The notes: generated by a model not told the origin, from the letters alone. A DNA stretch of 64,000 bases from Clostridiales bacterium (GCA_022786995.1 JALFUW010000012.1:28950-92949); one strand, 5' to 3'. Numbered from the stretch's first letter, positions 42,853 through 50,768 are shown. Translations and numbers: made by a program.

Positions 42853-43737
42853 TTACCGACTTTTGTCGTGCTGACGCTTGCGTATCCAGGCATCCAACAG
42901 CTTGTAGATCGTTTCTTCGATTCTTTGAGGGGAGTAGGAGCGTGGGAAGTACTTGCGAAGCTTCTCGCCGGACAGGGTGATGTCATTCCTTTCCGGCTTT
43001 TTCTGCTCCATCATAATCTGGAGCATAGAATCCTCGTTAAGTTTCCCGCTTTGGCTCAGCTTGCGAATACGCTGCGCCTGGGATAGAGAGGGAGTTGCCT
43101 GCTCACTTTCGATGGTATCGTAGAGCAGATTCTGACTTTCCTGGGGGAGTGCGGCGATCTGATAGGCAGGGCTGAGTGCGATTTTCTTTTCATCCACCAT
43201 CTCCATGAGTTCGGGAATCAGGTTTGTCAGGGAGATATAATTGCGGATTGTATCACCGCTGACGCCAGCCAATTCTCCGATGGAATCATCACTTCGGAAA
43301 TTCGCCGAAATTTTCGGCGAATTTTGATCTTCCTCCTTTTGGGGCCTTCCGGCCTTCTTTTTGACCGCTTCCATGCGGAGTTTATAGGCTTTTGCCCGTT
43401 CGGAGGGAAGAATGTTGTCCCGCTGGATGTTGCTGTCAACGAGCTGGATGATGGTGTCATTGTTATCGAGATTCATCACGATCACCGGCATGGAATCCAA
43501 ACCGGCAAGCTGACTGGCTCTCTGACGGCGGTGACCGGCAACCAGCTCATAACCACCCTCCGGCTTCGGTCTGGCAATCGCCGGAACCAGAACGCCATGT
43601 TTCTTCACGCTTTCTATGAGTTCCAGCATGGAAGGATCGTCCCGAATGCCGAAGGGATTGTCCGGGTGAGGATGGAGCTGGTCGATGGGAATGCTGTAAA
43701 TGCTGCCTATCGATTCAGGGGATTTGCGAGGGATAAT
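42853..43737 (-). CDS. ParB/Spo0J family protein of a mobile element, apparent ATT start
   Basis: About 294 residues. The ParB nuclease-like domain has IPIDQLHPHPDNPFGIRDD, SVKKHGVLVPAIARP and ELVAGHRRQRASQLAG with NIQRDNILPSERAKAYKLRMEA. The central HTH is DSIGELAGVSGDTIRNYISL, and there is a basic C-terminal domain. No ATG, GTG or TTG lies between an upstream terminator (43766-43789) and the ParB domain. A perfect SD (AAAGGAG) is 6 nt before ATT at 43737, which therefore looks like the start. Loss of an original start by recombination is the alternative. No parA is present. Confidence 0.78.
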   Translation of the reverse strand: MIPRKSPESIGSIYSIPIDQLHPHPDNPFGIRDDPSMLELIESVKKHGVLVPAIARPKPEGGYELVAGHRRQRASQLAGLDSMPVIVMNLDNNDTIIQLVDSNIQRDNILPSERAKAYKLRMEAVKKKAGRPQKEEDQNSPKISANFRSDDSIGELAGVSGDTIRNYISLTNLIPELMEMVDEKKIALSPAYQIAALPQESQNLLYDTIESEQATPSLSQAQRIRKLSQSGKLNEDSMLQIMMEQKKPERNDITLSGEKLRKYFPRSYSPQRIEETIYKLLDAWIRKRQHDKSR

Positions 43738-43765
43738 GCGTGGCTCCTTTCTTAAAAGTGTATAT

Positions 43766-43789
43766 GAAAAAAGCACCCAACCGGGTGCT
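43766..43789 (-). terminator. Terminator just upstream of the parB-like gene
   Basis: AGCACCC/GGGTGCT with a short loop is followed by TTTTTTC on the minus strand, 29 nt before the parB start. It ends whatever lay upstream and excludes the more distal ATG codons as natural starts. Confidence 0.75.
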
Positions 43790-44036
43790 AAATTCATCTT
43801 GAAATTAACTGTGACAGAGGGTATAATCAAGAAAGAAATACTGCTGTTGTATTCAAAGAAAAGACAACGGGTTTTTAAGAAGCAATGAATATGGGATTAT
43901 CTTGAAAGATTCCGTAAAAGTTCGGAATTGCCGTTTTTTGAACCTGAGAAAATAAAGCCCGAATCCATCCTTAAAAGTTGGGGATGTCAAGCCTGTCAGT
44001 ACCGGCAACTTTTTCGGAAACAGCACTTGGCGGAAA

Positions 44037-44063
44037 CTTGGCGTTAATTTGGCGTTATTTTTT
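44037..44063 (+). repeat. Integrase-arm-like direct repeat, copy 1
   Basis: Two tandem TTGGCGTT units at 12-nt spacing are followed by ATTTTTT. The same 27-bp block, with one change, recurs at 44308-44334, flanking the tRNA fragment. Paired short direct repeats at an attachment site resemble tyrosine-integrase arm-binding sites. The 43790-44036 stretch holds no gene that I can support. Confidence 0.55.
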
Positions 44064-44186
44064 CTCAAAAATGGCCTAAAGATACCCCATAAGACGGGAT
44101 GACACAAAACCTTGGAGATAAAAAAGTGCTTGCAATACCAGCACTTTCCGCAACTTACGAGAAGCTGCCAAATGCTTTAGCGCGCG

Positions 44187-44231
44187 CTCGTAATGAGAAG
44201 GTCGCCTGTTCGAGTCAGGTCACTAGCTCCA
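44187..44231 (+). other. 3' half of a tRNA gene (Thr-CGT type), probable attachment-site remnant
   Basis: The sequence runs from an anticodon loop CTCGTAA through a variable loop and a T arm (GCCTG TTCGAGT CAGGT) to an acceptor strand and CCA end. No D arm or 5' acceptor strand lies upstream. A terminator follows at 44234-44270. This is what remains at the distal end when an element integrates into a tRNA 3' end. No full tRNA copy is in the window. Confidence 0.7.
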
Positions 44232-44233
44232 CA

Positions 44234-44270
44234 AAAACCGCCGTTTTCTGCGCGAAAGCGGCGGTTTTCT
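44234..44270 (+). terminator. Terminator of the split tRNA
   Basis: A 10-bp perfect stem (AAAACCGCCG/CGGCGGTTTT) with a 15-nt loop, then CTTAACTTTTT. It shows that the tRNA fragment is the original 3' flank of a transcribed tRNA. Confidence 0.8.
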
Positions 44271-44307
44271 TAACTTTTTAGGACGGTTTGAAAGGCCCTC
44301 AAAATGG

Positions 44308-44334
44308 CTTGGCGTTCATTTGGCGTTATTTTTT
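44308..44334 (+). repeat. Integrase-arm-like direct repeat, copy 2
   Basis: The second copy of the 27-bp block, outside the tRNA fragment and in the same orientation. Its place on the far side suggests that a second element once sat in the same tRNA. The integrase gene is gone. Confidence 0.55.
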
Positions 44335-44421
44335 GAAGGATTCAAATTTTTGAAAAAATGGGATGAAGCCGGTGCAGGAACCATTATCAAGACGGTCATT
44401 GCTTTCCCGGCAAAAAATTAG

Positions 44422-44669
44422 TCAGCGCAGAATCGCTTGCAGCTCCTGTTCCGGGGTGGTAGTGGGGCGAAGGTCAAAGTGTTTCATCGGATACTCCGCC
44501 ACGTTGGGGGTCGGGAAGGCGGGCAGCGTGGGGCTGAGGCCGATATTCTTGATGCCTAGATGCAGCAGCGTCAGTGGTATGCACACCGCCTTTACTCGTA
44601 CCAGGACAGCACCAGGGACAGTACGGCGGTATCCGCCGGGGGCTGCTCCCACGGATAGGGTAATTTATT
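44422..44669 (-). pseudogene. hcp: Hydroxylamine reductase (hybrid-cluster protein) C-terminal remnant
   Basis: Only about 75 codons remain of a protein that is usually about 530. The first part reads DTAVLSLVLSWYE, then a stop or frameshift; the second part in the next frame reads KAVCIPLTLLHLGIKNIG, LPAFPTPNVAEYP and ends PTTTPEQELQAILR. These are the last blocks of Hcp. An SD (AAGGAG, 44677-44682) right after the ferredoxin stop is kept, so the deletion runs from about the start codon to near the end. The intact gene would have dealt with nitric oxide or hydroxylamine with the ferredoxin next door. Confidence 0.8.
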
Positions 44670-44680
44670 CTGGCTTCTCC

Positions 44681-45376
44681 TTATTTTCTGTCCAGAATTC
44701 GTCCATCGGTGGAAATGGTCACCACATTACAGGGAACGGACTTGCCGCTATGCTGCAAAGCTCTTTTCACCGCATTCTCCATGCCGCCGCAGCAGGGCAC
44801 CTCCATTCGCACCACAGTGACGCTGCGAATCGCGTTGTTTCTGAGGATTTCCGTCAATTTTTCCGCATAATCCACGCTGTCCAGCTTGGGACAGCCAACC
44901 AGCGTGATCCGTCCCTGGATGAACGCCTGATGGAAATTGCCATAGGCGTAGGCGGTGCAGTCTGCGGCCACCAGCAGATCCGCTTCATCAAACCAGGGGG
45001 CGTTTACGGGAGCCAGCTTAATCTGCACGGGCCACTGGCGCAGCTGGGAGGCCGGTGCGCTGCAGACAGCAGGCTCCTGCTGCCGGTGAATGGCTTTGCT
45101 GGCGGTGCCGGGGCAGCCGCAGGGCAGCTTTTCTTCCTTCTTTGCCTTTGCCGCCAGCACGGCGGCTTCATCATAGGCAGCGGCCTCCCGCACCACAAAG
45201 GAGATGGCTCCCGTGGGACATGCGGGCAGACAGTCCCCAAGACCGTCACAGTAATCATCCCGCATCAGCTGGGCTTTCCCCTCCGCCATGGCGATGGCTC
45301 CCTCATGGCAGGCCGATGCACAAGCGCCGCAGCCATTGCATTTACTATGGTCGATTTGAATAATTTTGCGAATCAT
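44681..45376 (-). CDS. 4Fe-4S ferredoxin-type protein, Hcp partner
   Basis: The protein has 231 residues. The N-terminal dicluster ferredoxin domain has CNGCGACASAC and CDGLGDCLPACPTG, with further cysteines in LPCGCPG. The C-terminal half (ADLLVAADCTAYAYGNFHQAF, LVGCPKLDSVDYAEKL, EVPCCGG) is a conserved accessory domain seen next to hcp. SD AGGAGG precedes the ATG. It should carry electrons to Hcp, whose gene is now destroyed. Divergent from the Crp/Fnr regulator. Confidence 0.9.
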   Translation of the reverse strand: MIRKIIQIDHSKCNGCGACASACHEGAIAMAEGKAQLMRDDYCDGLGDCLPACPTGAISFVVREAAAYDEAAVLAAKAKKEEKLPCGCPGTASKAIHRQQEPAVCSAPASQLRQWPVQIKLAPVNAPWFDEADLLVAADCTAYAYGNFHQAFIQGRITLVGCPKLDSVDYAEKLTEILRNNAIRSVTVVRMEVPCCGGMENAVKRALQHSGKSVPCNVVTISTDGRILDRK

Positions 45377-45433
45377 ATGGATTCCTCCTATTGATTTGAT
45401 GGCATCAGTTTACTATACTTGAGGAAAACTGTA

Positions 45434-45449
45434 TGTTGTAAATCCAACA
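45434..45449 (+). promoter_or_regulatory. Crp/Fnr-type operator between the ferredoxin and its regulator
   Basis: TGTTG-N6-CAACA, a perfect inverted repeat of 5+5 with a 6-nt spacer, lies 12 nt before the regulator start. It fits a Crp/Fnr-dimer site. A TATACT-like box lies just upstream in the shared divergent region. Confidence 0.6.
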
Positions 45450-45461
45450 AAGGAGCGCTCT

Positions 45462-46133
45462 ATGGAAGAATATTTTGATAGCTTATCCAAATGTCCTCTG
45501 TTTGCCGGAATGTCCCGGGAGGAACGAACGTCAATGCTGCGCTGCCTGGATGGAAAAATCATCCAAACGCCCAAGGGAAGTCCTGTGTTTCTGGAAGGCG
45601 AGGCTGCGACATTTGTGGGTGTGGTACTCTCCGGCAAAGTTCAAATTCTGCGAACCGACTTCTATGGGAACCGCAGTGTGCTGACCGTGGTGTCCCCCGG
45701 AGGATTGTTCGCGGAGGCCTTCGCCTGTGCGGGGGTGGAAACCCTGCCAGTCAGTGCCATCGCTCTGGAAAGCGCTGTGGTAGTGCTGCTGGACTGCAAA
45801 CGGGTACTGACAAGCTGCCCCAATGCCTGCCCTTTCCACAGCAAGCTGGTAGGGAATCTCCTGCGGGGAATTGCCCAGAAGAATCTGATCCTCACCCAGA
45901 AAATACGCTGCATGTCCCAGAAAACCACCCAGGAAAAGCTGATGGAATTTCTGCTGGAGCAGGCAAAGCAGCATGGCAGCCCGGAATTCGTCATTCCCTA
46001 TGACCGGCAGGCGCTGGCGGACTATCTGGGGGTGGAGCGCAGCGCCATGTCGGCGGAAATCAGCAAGCTGAAAAGGGCAGGGCGGATTGATTGCAGCGGT
46101 TCCCGATTTCGGGTGCTGATGCCGGATGTATAA
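45462..46133 (+). CDS. Crp/Fnr family transcriptional regulator
   Basis: The protein has 223 residues. The cyclic-nucleotide-binding-like beta barrel (FLEGEAATFVGVVLSGKVQILR, GGLFAEAFACAG) is followed by a dimer helix and a winged helix (YDRQALADYLGVERSAMSAEISKLKRAGRI). Cysteines at LDCKRVLTSCPNACPFH could hold a redox group. Its place opposite the ferredoxin-hcp operon fits an HcpR-like nitrosative-stress regulator. SD AAGGAG. Confidence 0.9.
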   Translation: MEEYFDSLSKCPLFAGMSREERTSMLRCLDGKIIQTPKGSPVFLEGEAATFVGVVLSGKVQILRTDFYGNRSVLTVVSPGGLFAEAFACAGVETLPVSAIALESAVVVLLDCKRVLTSCPNACPFHSKLVGNLLRGIAQKNLILTQKIRCMSQKTTQEKLMEFLLEQAKQHGSPEFVIPYDRQALADYLGVERSAMSAEISKLKRAGRIDCSGSRFRVLMPDV

Positions 46134-46451
46134 GGCGGTATGGATCCGGGAAGCGCCGCTTTATGGTATGGCTGTTGACACACTGTCCGGCTATCTGTGA
46201 AAAAGAGCGGCTGTCCAATAGAAAAAACAAGTCTCCGGCGCAAGCCGGAGACTCAGCGTGTCAAATAACACTCCGTAGGGGGGCGATTGAGGCACATCGC
46301 CCCCCTATGTAGATGTTCCGAATTCGCCGTAGATTTTGAAATAATTGTACGCTTTTACCGCGGGCCGATGTGGGCATCGGCCCCTACGGTGAGGAAAACG
46401 CAGTTTTTTCGACAGTCTGAGTCTCCGGCGCAAGCCGGAGACTTTGACGGT
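46134..46451. repeat. Intergenic cluster of palindromic repeats
   Basis: This gene-free stretch holds two identical 24-bp palindromes (AGTCTCCGGC-GCAA-GCCGGAGACT) at 46230-46253 and 46420-46443. Between them is a CGATTGAGGCACATCG hairpin with GGGG/CCCC ends (about 46274-46305) and a 32-bp palindromic unit at 46358-46389 built on GGGCCGATGTGGGCATCGGC. The 32-bp unit recurs, inverted and perfect, at 53958-53989. Confidence 0.8.
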
Positions 46452-47729
46452 TTACTGCTTCATGACCTTTTCCAGCGCAGCCAGCTTCATGCTGGTGGTG
46501 AGTACCTCCATGGCCTTTTCCAGTTCCTCCACAGGAGGCAGGCTGGGGGCAATGCGCAGGTTGGCGTCGGCGGGGTCGTTGCCGTAGGGGTAGGTGGCGC
46601 CAACGTTCGTCAGCACCACACCGGCCTCCCGGCACAGCTCCCACACCCGTTTCGCGGTTCCGGGCATGGTGTACAGGCTCACGAAATAGCCGCCGTCGGG
46701 GTCTACCCAGTGGGCGAAGCCCAGGGGCTTAATCTCCCGGTTCAGCCACTTGCTCACCACGTCGAACTTGGGCCGCATGACCTCGGCATGGAGCTTCATA
46801 ATCTCCAGCGTGTGGGCCTTATCCCGGAGAAAACGCACATGCCGCAGCTGGTTGACCTTGTCCTGAGAGATCATCTGAATGCCAAACAGCTTGGTAAAAT
46901 ACTTGATATTGTCCTCACTGGAGGCCATGCAGGAGATGCCGCCGCCGGCAAAGGTGATCTTGGAGGTGGAGGCAAATTCGATGACCATGTCAGGCCGTCC
47001 GGCTTCGGCACACAGGCCAATGAGGTCGGGGAAGGGGACATACTCCCCCCGGAACTGGTGAACGCCGTAGGCGTTGTCCCACATAATGGTGAAGTCGGGG
47101 GCGGCAGGCTTGAGGCTTGCGAAGCGGCGGACGGTTTCGTCGCTGTAGATCACGCCGTCGGGGTTAGAGTACTTGGGCACCGTCCAGATGAGCTTCACGG
47201 CGGGATCCTTCACCAGCTCCTCCACCACGTCCATATCCGGGCCGGTGGGGGTCATGGGGACGGGAACCAGGTCCGCGCCGAAGGTCTCGCCGATGGCGAA
47301 ATGCCGGTCATAGCCGGGGCAGGGGCACAGGAACTTGACCTTCTCCTCCCGGCACCAGGGCCGGGGGCTGTGGGGCAGGCCGTGGGTGTATGCCCGGGAT
47401 ACCACGTCGTACATGAGATTCAGGCTGGCTACGCCGCCCACGAAAATCTGTTCCGGCTTGCAGTCCAGAATGTCGGCCCAGTAGCCCTTCGCGCAGGGCA
47501 GACCCGCCAGCTCGCCGTAGTTGCGGACATCAATGCCGTCGTCCAGGCAGTCCTCGGCGGTCTGCACAGTGGTCAGAATGCCGCTGACCAGATCCAGCTG
47601 CTTTTTGGCGGGCTTGCCCCGGGCCATGTTCAGCTTCAAACCCTGCGCCTTCAGCTGATCATATTCGTCCAGAATGGTGGCATATTCCCGCGCCAATTCC
47701 GCGGTGCTCATGCAAGAGTAGGGGGTCAC
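46452..47729 (-). CDS. Aspartate aminotransferase, subgroup 1c (AspT/PF12897 type)
   Basis: This 425-residue PLP enzyme interconverts aspartate/2-oxoglutarate and oxaloacetate/glutamate. It resembles the actinobacterial AspAT type along its length: LKLNMARGKPAKKQLDL, DVRNYGELAGL, KFLCPCPGYDRHF, VPKYSNPDGVIYSDE, MWDNAYGVHQF, ASTSKITFAGGG with the PLP lysine, and NLRIAPSLPPVEEL at the end. GTG 47729 has SD AAAGGA 8 nt upstream, better than the ATGs either side. Divergent neighbour is glutamine synthetase, so the pair links aspartate and glutamate nitrogen. Confidence 0.9.
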   Translation of the reverse strand: MTPYSCMSTAELAREYATILDEYDQLKAQGLKLNMARGKPAKKQLDLVSGILTTVQTAEDCLDDGIDVRNYGELAGLPCAKGYWADILDCKPEQIFVGGVASLNLMYDVVSRAYTHGLPHSPRPWCREEKVKFLCPCPGYDRHFAIGETFGADLVPVPMTPTGPDMDVVEELVKDPAVKLIWTVPKYSNPDGVIYSDETVRRFASLKPAAPDFTIMWDNAYGVHQFRGEYVPFPDLIGLCAEAGRPDMVIEFASTSKITFAGGGISCMASSEDNIKYFTKLFGIQMISQDKVNQLRHVRFLRDKAHTLEIMKLHAEVMRPKFDVVSKWLNREIKPLGFAHWVDPDGGYFVSLYTMPGTAKRVWELCREAGVVLTNVGATYPYGNDPADANLRIAPSLPPVEELEKAMEVLTTSMKLAALEKVMKQ

Positions 47730-47996
47730 AAAAATCATCCTTTCGGCCTAAACACTGTAATAATGGGCATATTATATGCGATTGCGACAAAAAATGCAAG
47801 ATGAATTTGTTCAATATTTCATTTTTGGGTTCAAATCCGAAGGAATTGGAGAAATGCACAAACCGGGGCGGAAAAGGCAAATGTTTTTACTGCACAATCA
47901 CGCCTTGCTTTTTATGGAAAATTTGAATAAAATCAGAAGGTATGATGGTTATATTCTGAGAAAATTGGCAGCATTTTCGGAAAGGACATGACTTTT

Positions 47997-50081
47997 ATGA
48001 GTGAAATCAGGAATCTGCCGGAGATTTTCGGCAGCGACGTATTCAACGCGTACACCATGAAGCAGCGGCTCCCCGAGGACGTGTTTGGCGCCTGGAAGCG
48101 CTGCATCGCCGAGGGCACCCATCTGCCGCTGGACGTGGCCAACAAAATTGCCGAGGCCATGAAGCAGTGGGCACTGGAAAAGGGAGCCACCCACTACACC
48201 CACTGGTTCCAGCCCATGACCGGCATCACCGCGGAAAAGCACGATTCCTTCATCAGCCCCACCGGCGACGGACGGGTCATCATGGAGTTTTCCGGCAAGG
48301 AGCTGGTGCGGGGCGAGCCGGACGCGTCATCCTTCCCCTCCGGCGGTCTGCGGGCCACCTTTGAAGCCCGGGGCTACACCGCCTGGGATCCCACCTCTTA
48401 CGCCTTCGTGAAGGACGGGAGCCTGTACATCCCCACCTGTTTCTTCTCCTATACCGGGGATTCCCTGGATAAAAAGACTCCGCTTCTGCGTTCTATGGAC
48501 GAGGTGTCCCGGGAAGCGCTGCGGATTCTGCGGCTGTTCGGCGACACCGAGACAAAGCGGGTCATTCCCTGCGTTGGCGCGGAGCAGGAATACTTTTTGC
48601 TACCCAAGGATCTGTACGCCCAGCGGGAGGATCTGCGGCTCACCGGCCGCACCCTGTTCGGCGCGCAGCCTCCCAAGGGTCAGGAGCTGGATGACCACTA
48701 TTTCGGCACCATCCGCACCCGGGTATCCTCTTTTATGCAGGACTTAGACGAGCAGCTGTGGCGGCTGGGCATCCTGAGCAAGACCAAGCACAATGAGGGT
48801 GCCCCCTGCCAGCATGAGCTGGCCCCCATCTATACCGACGCCAACACCGCCTGCGACGACAACCAGAAAATGATGGCGATTATGAAAAAGTGCGCCGCCA
48901 AGCACAATCTGGTGTGCCTGCTTCACGAAAAGCCCTTCGCCGGGGTCAACGGCTCCGGCAAGCACAACAACTGGTCTCTGTCTACGGATACCGGGAAAAA
49001 TCTGTTCAGCCCCGGCAAGACCCCTCGGCAGAACGCCCGGTTTCTGGTGTTTCTGGCGGCCTTCATCGCCGGTGTGGACGAGTATCAGGATTTTCTGCGC
49101 TGCACGGTAGCCACGGCGGGCAATGACCACCGGCTGGGTGCCAGCGAGGCCCCGCCCGCCATCGTGTCCATCTTCCTTGGGGACGAGCTGAACGCGGTGG
49201 TGCAGTCCATCATTGACGGCACCAACTATCAAGACCCGGAGAAAAGCATGCTGCGCATCGGCGTGGACGTGCTGCCGTCTATCCCCAAGGACACCACCGA
49301 CCGCAACCGCACCAGCCCCCTGGCCTTCACCGGCAACAAGTTCGAATTCCGTATGCTGGGCTCCTCTCAGTCCGTGTCCGGCCCCAACATCGCCCTGAAC
49401 ACCATCATGGCCGAGGAGCTGGGGCGCTTCGCCGATGCGCTGGAACAGGCGGAGGATTTTGACGCGGCCCTGCAAACGCTGGTGTGTCAGGCGCTGACGG
49501 AGCACAGCCGGATTATTTTCAGCGGCAACGGCTATTCGGAGGAATGGAAGGAAGAAGCCGCCCGCAGAGGGCTGCACAATTTCCCTTCCGCGGCGGAAGC
49601 GCTGCCCACTTATGTCAGCCGGAAGAACATCGACCTGGTGACCCGTCACGGGGTATTCACCGAGACGGAGTTCCGTGCCCGCTACCGCATCCATCTGGAT
49701 GCCTATAATAAGGTGGTAGCCATCGAGGCCAAGACCATGATTGACATGGCCCTGCATCAGATTCTGCCTGCAGCCATGGGGTATGCCCGGGAGCTGTGCG
49801 ACGGCATCATCGGCAAGCGGGCTGCGGGCCTGTCCTGCTGGGCGGAAACGGACATCGCCGGGCAGCTGAGCACCGCTACCGACCGCCTGTATGACCATGT
49901 TCGATCCTTGAAGGAGGCCCTGTGTCAGGTGCCCGCCGAGCCGGAGGAAGCAGCGCTGTATTATCGCCGTGTGATCTGCGGCTACATGGAGGAGGTTCGC
50001 CGCCAGGCCGATACGCTGGAAACGCTGACAGACAAGGCCCACTGGCCCTTCCCGACCTACTCGGATCTGCTGTTCTATTGA
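47997..50081 (+). CDS. glnN: Glutamine synthetase type III
   Basis: This 694-residue protein is of GSIII size, far longer than GSI. It makes glutamine from glutamate and ammonia with ATP, as a double-hexameric ring. Blocks are FGSDVFNAYTMKQRLPEDVF (N-terminal GSIII domain), THWFQPMTGITAEKHDSF, CVGAEQEYFLL, EGAPCQHELAPIY, GVNGSGKHNNWSL, TAGNDHRLGASEAPPAIVS and NRTSPLAFTGNKFEFRMLGSSQS. A C-terminal helical domain follows. ATG 47997 is 10 nt from SD AAAGGA; an in-frame ATG three codons earlier abuts the SD. Confidence 0.95.
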   Translation: MSEIRNLPEIFGSDVFNAYTMKQRLPEDVFGAWKRCIAEGTHLPLDVANKIAEAMKQWALEKGATHYTHWFQPMTGITAEKHDSFISPTGDGRVIMEFSGKELVRGEPDASSFPSGGLRATFEARGYTAWDPTSYAFVKDGSLYIPTCFFSYTGDSLDKKTPLLRSMDEVSREALRILRLFGDTETKRVIPCVGAEQEYFLLPKDLYAQREDLRLTGRTLFGAQPPKGQELDDHYFGTIRTRVSSFMQDLDEQLWRLGILSKTKHNEGAPCQHELAPIYTDANTACDDNQKMMAIMKKCAAKHNLVCLLHEKPFAGVNGSGKHNNWSLSTDTGKNLFSPGKTPRQNARFLVFLAAFIAGVDEYQDFLRCTVATAGNDHRLGASEAPPAIVSIFLGDELNAVVQSIIDGTNYQDPEKSMLRIGVDVLPSIPKDTTDRNRTSPLAFTGNKFEFRMLGSSQSVSGPNIALNTIMAEELGRFADALEQAEDFDAALQTLVCQALTEHSRIIFSGNGYSEEWKEEAARRGLHNFPSAAEALPTYVSRKNIDLVTRHGVFTETEFRARYRIHLDAYNKVVAIEAKTMIDMALHQILPAAMGYARELCDGIIGKRAAGLSCWAETDIAGQLSTATDRLYDHVRSLKEALCQVPAEPEEAALYYRRVICGYMEEVRRQADTLETLTDKAHWPFPTYSDLLFY

Positions 50082-50087
50082 CAGTAG

Positions 50088-50172
50088 CTACACGCTTACA
50101 CGCTTTACACGCGTGTTTTTCGTTCAGCCCGCAACGCAATCGACAGAAACCGCCCCCGCAGCCCTTGCCTTC
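50088..50172 (+). repeat. 85-bp inverted repeat, left arm
   Basis: By eye this is the perfect reverse complement of 50640-50724. It contains CACGCTTACACGCTTTACA and the short palindrome ACACGCGTGT. It begins 6 nt after the glutamine synthetase stop. Confidence 0.88.
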
Positions 50173-50224
50173 CCCCCTTTGGGGGAAGGCATTTGTGTGC
50201 TAAATACCAATTTGGCAGGCTGCG

Positions 50225-50325
50225 CTTGCCTCTCCCTTTGGGAGAGGTGGCCCCGTAGGGGACGGAGAGGGCCCTCTCAGTCACGGCTAAGGCCGTGCCA
50301 GCTCCCCCAGAGGGGGAGCCAAGTC
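50225..50325 (+). repeat. Multi-hairpin dispersed element
   Basis: Three stems in a row: CTCTCCC/GGGAGAG, CACGGC/GCCGTG (within GTCACGGCTAAGGCCGTG) and GCTCCCCC/GGGGGAGC. The composition matches a small palindromic element that I have seen as common in gut clostridia. No coding frame. Confidence 0.6.
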
Positions 50326-50359
50326 TTGCCACCCTGTCGAAGGTTGTCAGTTCGGTGTG

Positions 50360-50411
50360 GGGCTGAACGGAAAACACGCGTGTAAAGCGTGTAAGCGTGT
50401 AGATAGAGAAA
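50360..50411 (+). repeat. Third, partial copy of the 85-bp repeat end
   Basis: About 50 bp starting GGGCTGAAC and running through ACACGCGTGTAAAGCGTG and GTAGATAGAGAAA matches the right arm (and the bases after it) with one change, in direct orientation. Confidence 0.8.
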
Positions 50412-50466
50412 GGGGCTGTCTCACTTTGAAATCGTTTCGTCAATTTGTACAGAGGGAAAGCGAAAC

Positions 50467-50589
50467 TGTCATTCCGAAGAAGTAGCGCTTTACTGGCGTG
50501 GGAATCCGTTCTCCTTAAAAAATGCCAGTAACCTGAACATTTCAAGGTAGGAAACGGATTGCCACGTCGCTGCGCTCCTCGCAATGACA
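50467..50589. repeat. MITE-like element with TGTCATT ends
   Basis: A 123-bp unit with imperfect terminal inverted repeats (TGTCATTCCGA at the left, the complement TGTCATTGCGA at the right, each followed by a GGxAATCCGTT segment). No coding capacity. Confidence 0.7.
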
Positions 50590-50639
50590 GTGGTTGACGG
50601 CACTTCGGTGCTTAAGTTGATGCCATTGCCCCAAAAAGA

Positions 50640-50724
50640 GAAGGCAAGGGCTGCGGGGGCGGTTTCTGTCGATTGCGTTGCGGGCTGAACGAAAAACACG
50701 CGTGTAAAGCGTGTAAGCGTGTAG
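50640..50724 (-). repeat. 85-bp inverted repeat, right arm
   Basis: Perfect reverse complement of 50088-50172. The two arms bracket about 470 bp holding the other small elements. The arm ends 9 nt before the glgB terminator. Confidence 0.88.
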
Positions 50725-50733
50725 ATAGAGAAA

Positions 50734-50763
50734 ACCGCCGGAAGGGAATCCCCTCCGGCGGCT
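50734..50763 (-). terminator. Terminator of glgB
   Basis: The stem CCGCCGGAAGGG/CCCTCCGGCGG (one bulge) is followed by TTTTC on the minus strand. Confidence 0.8.
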
Positions 50764-50768
50764 TGTGA

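Noticed and set aside
40211..43737. Possible defence island (KAP NTPase plus ParB and unknown genes)
   Set aside because: The KAP gene lacks both Walker motifs and is frameshifted, and the other genes look like conjugative-element cargo. There is no intact effector.
43853..44107. 84-residue minus-strand frame upstream of parB
   Set aside because: No SD, no domain, and it overlaps the arm-like repeats; composition looks non-coding.
44187..44231. Functional tRNA gene
   Set aside because: Only the anticodon loop to the CCA end is there; the D arm and 5' acceptor strand are missing upstream.
46420..46443. Terminator of the aspartate aminotransferase gene
   Set aside because: The hairpin is strong but has no T run on either side, and the identical palindrome at 46230 shows that it is a repeat unit.
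50082..50768. Possible CRISPR array or phage remnant
   Set aside because: The repeats are palindromic, of different types and not evenly spaced with unique spacers. No cas gene or leader is present.
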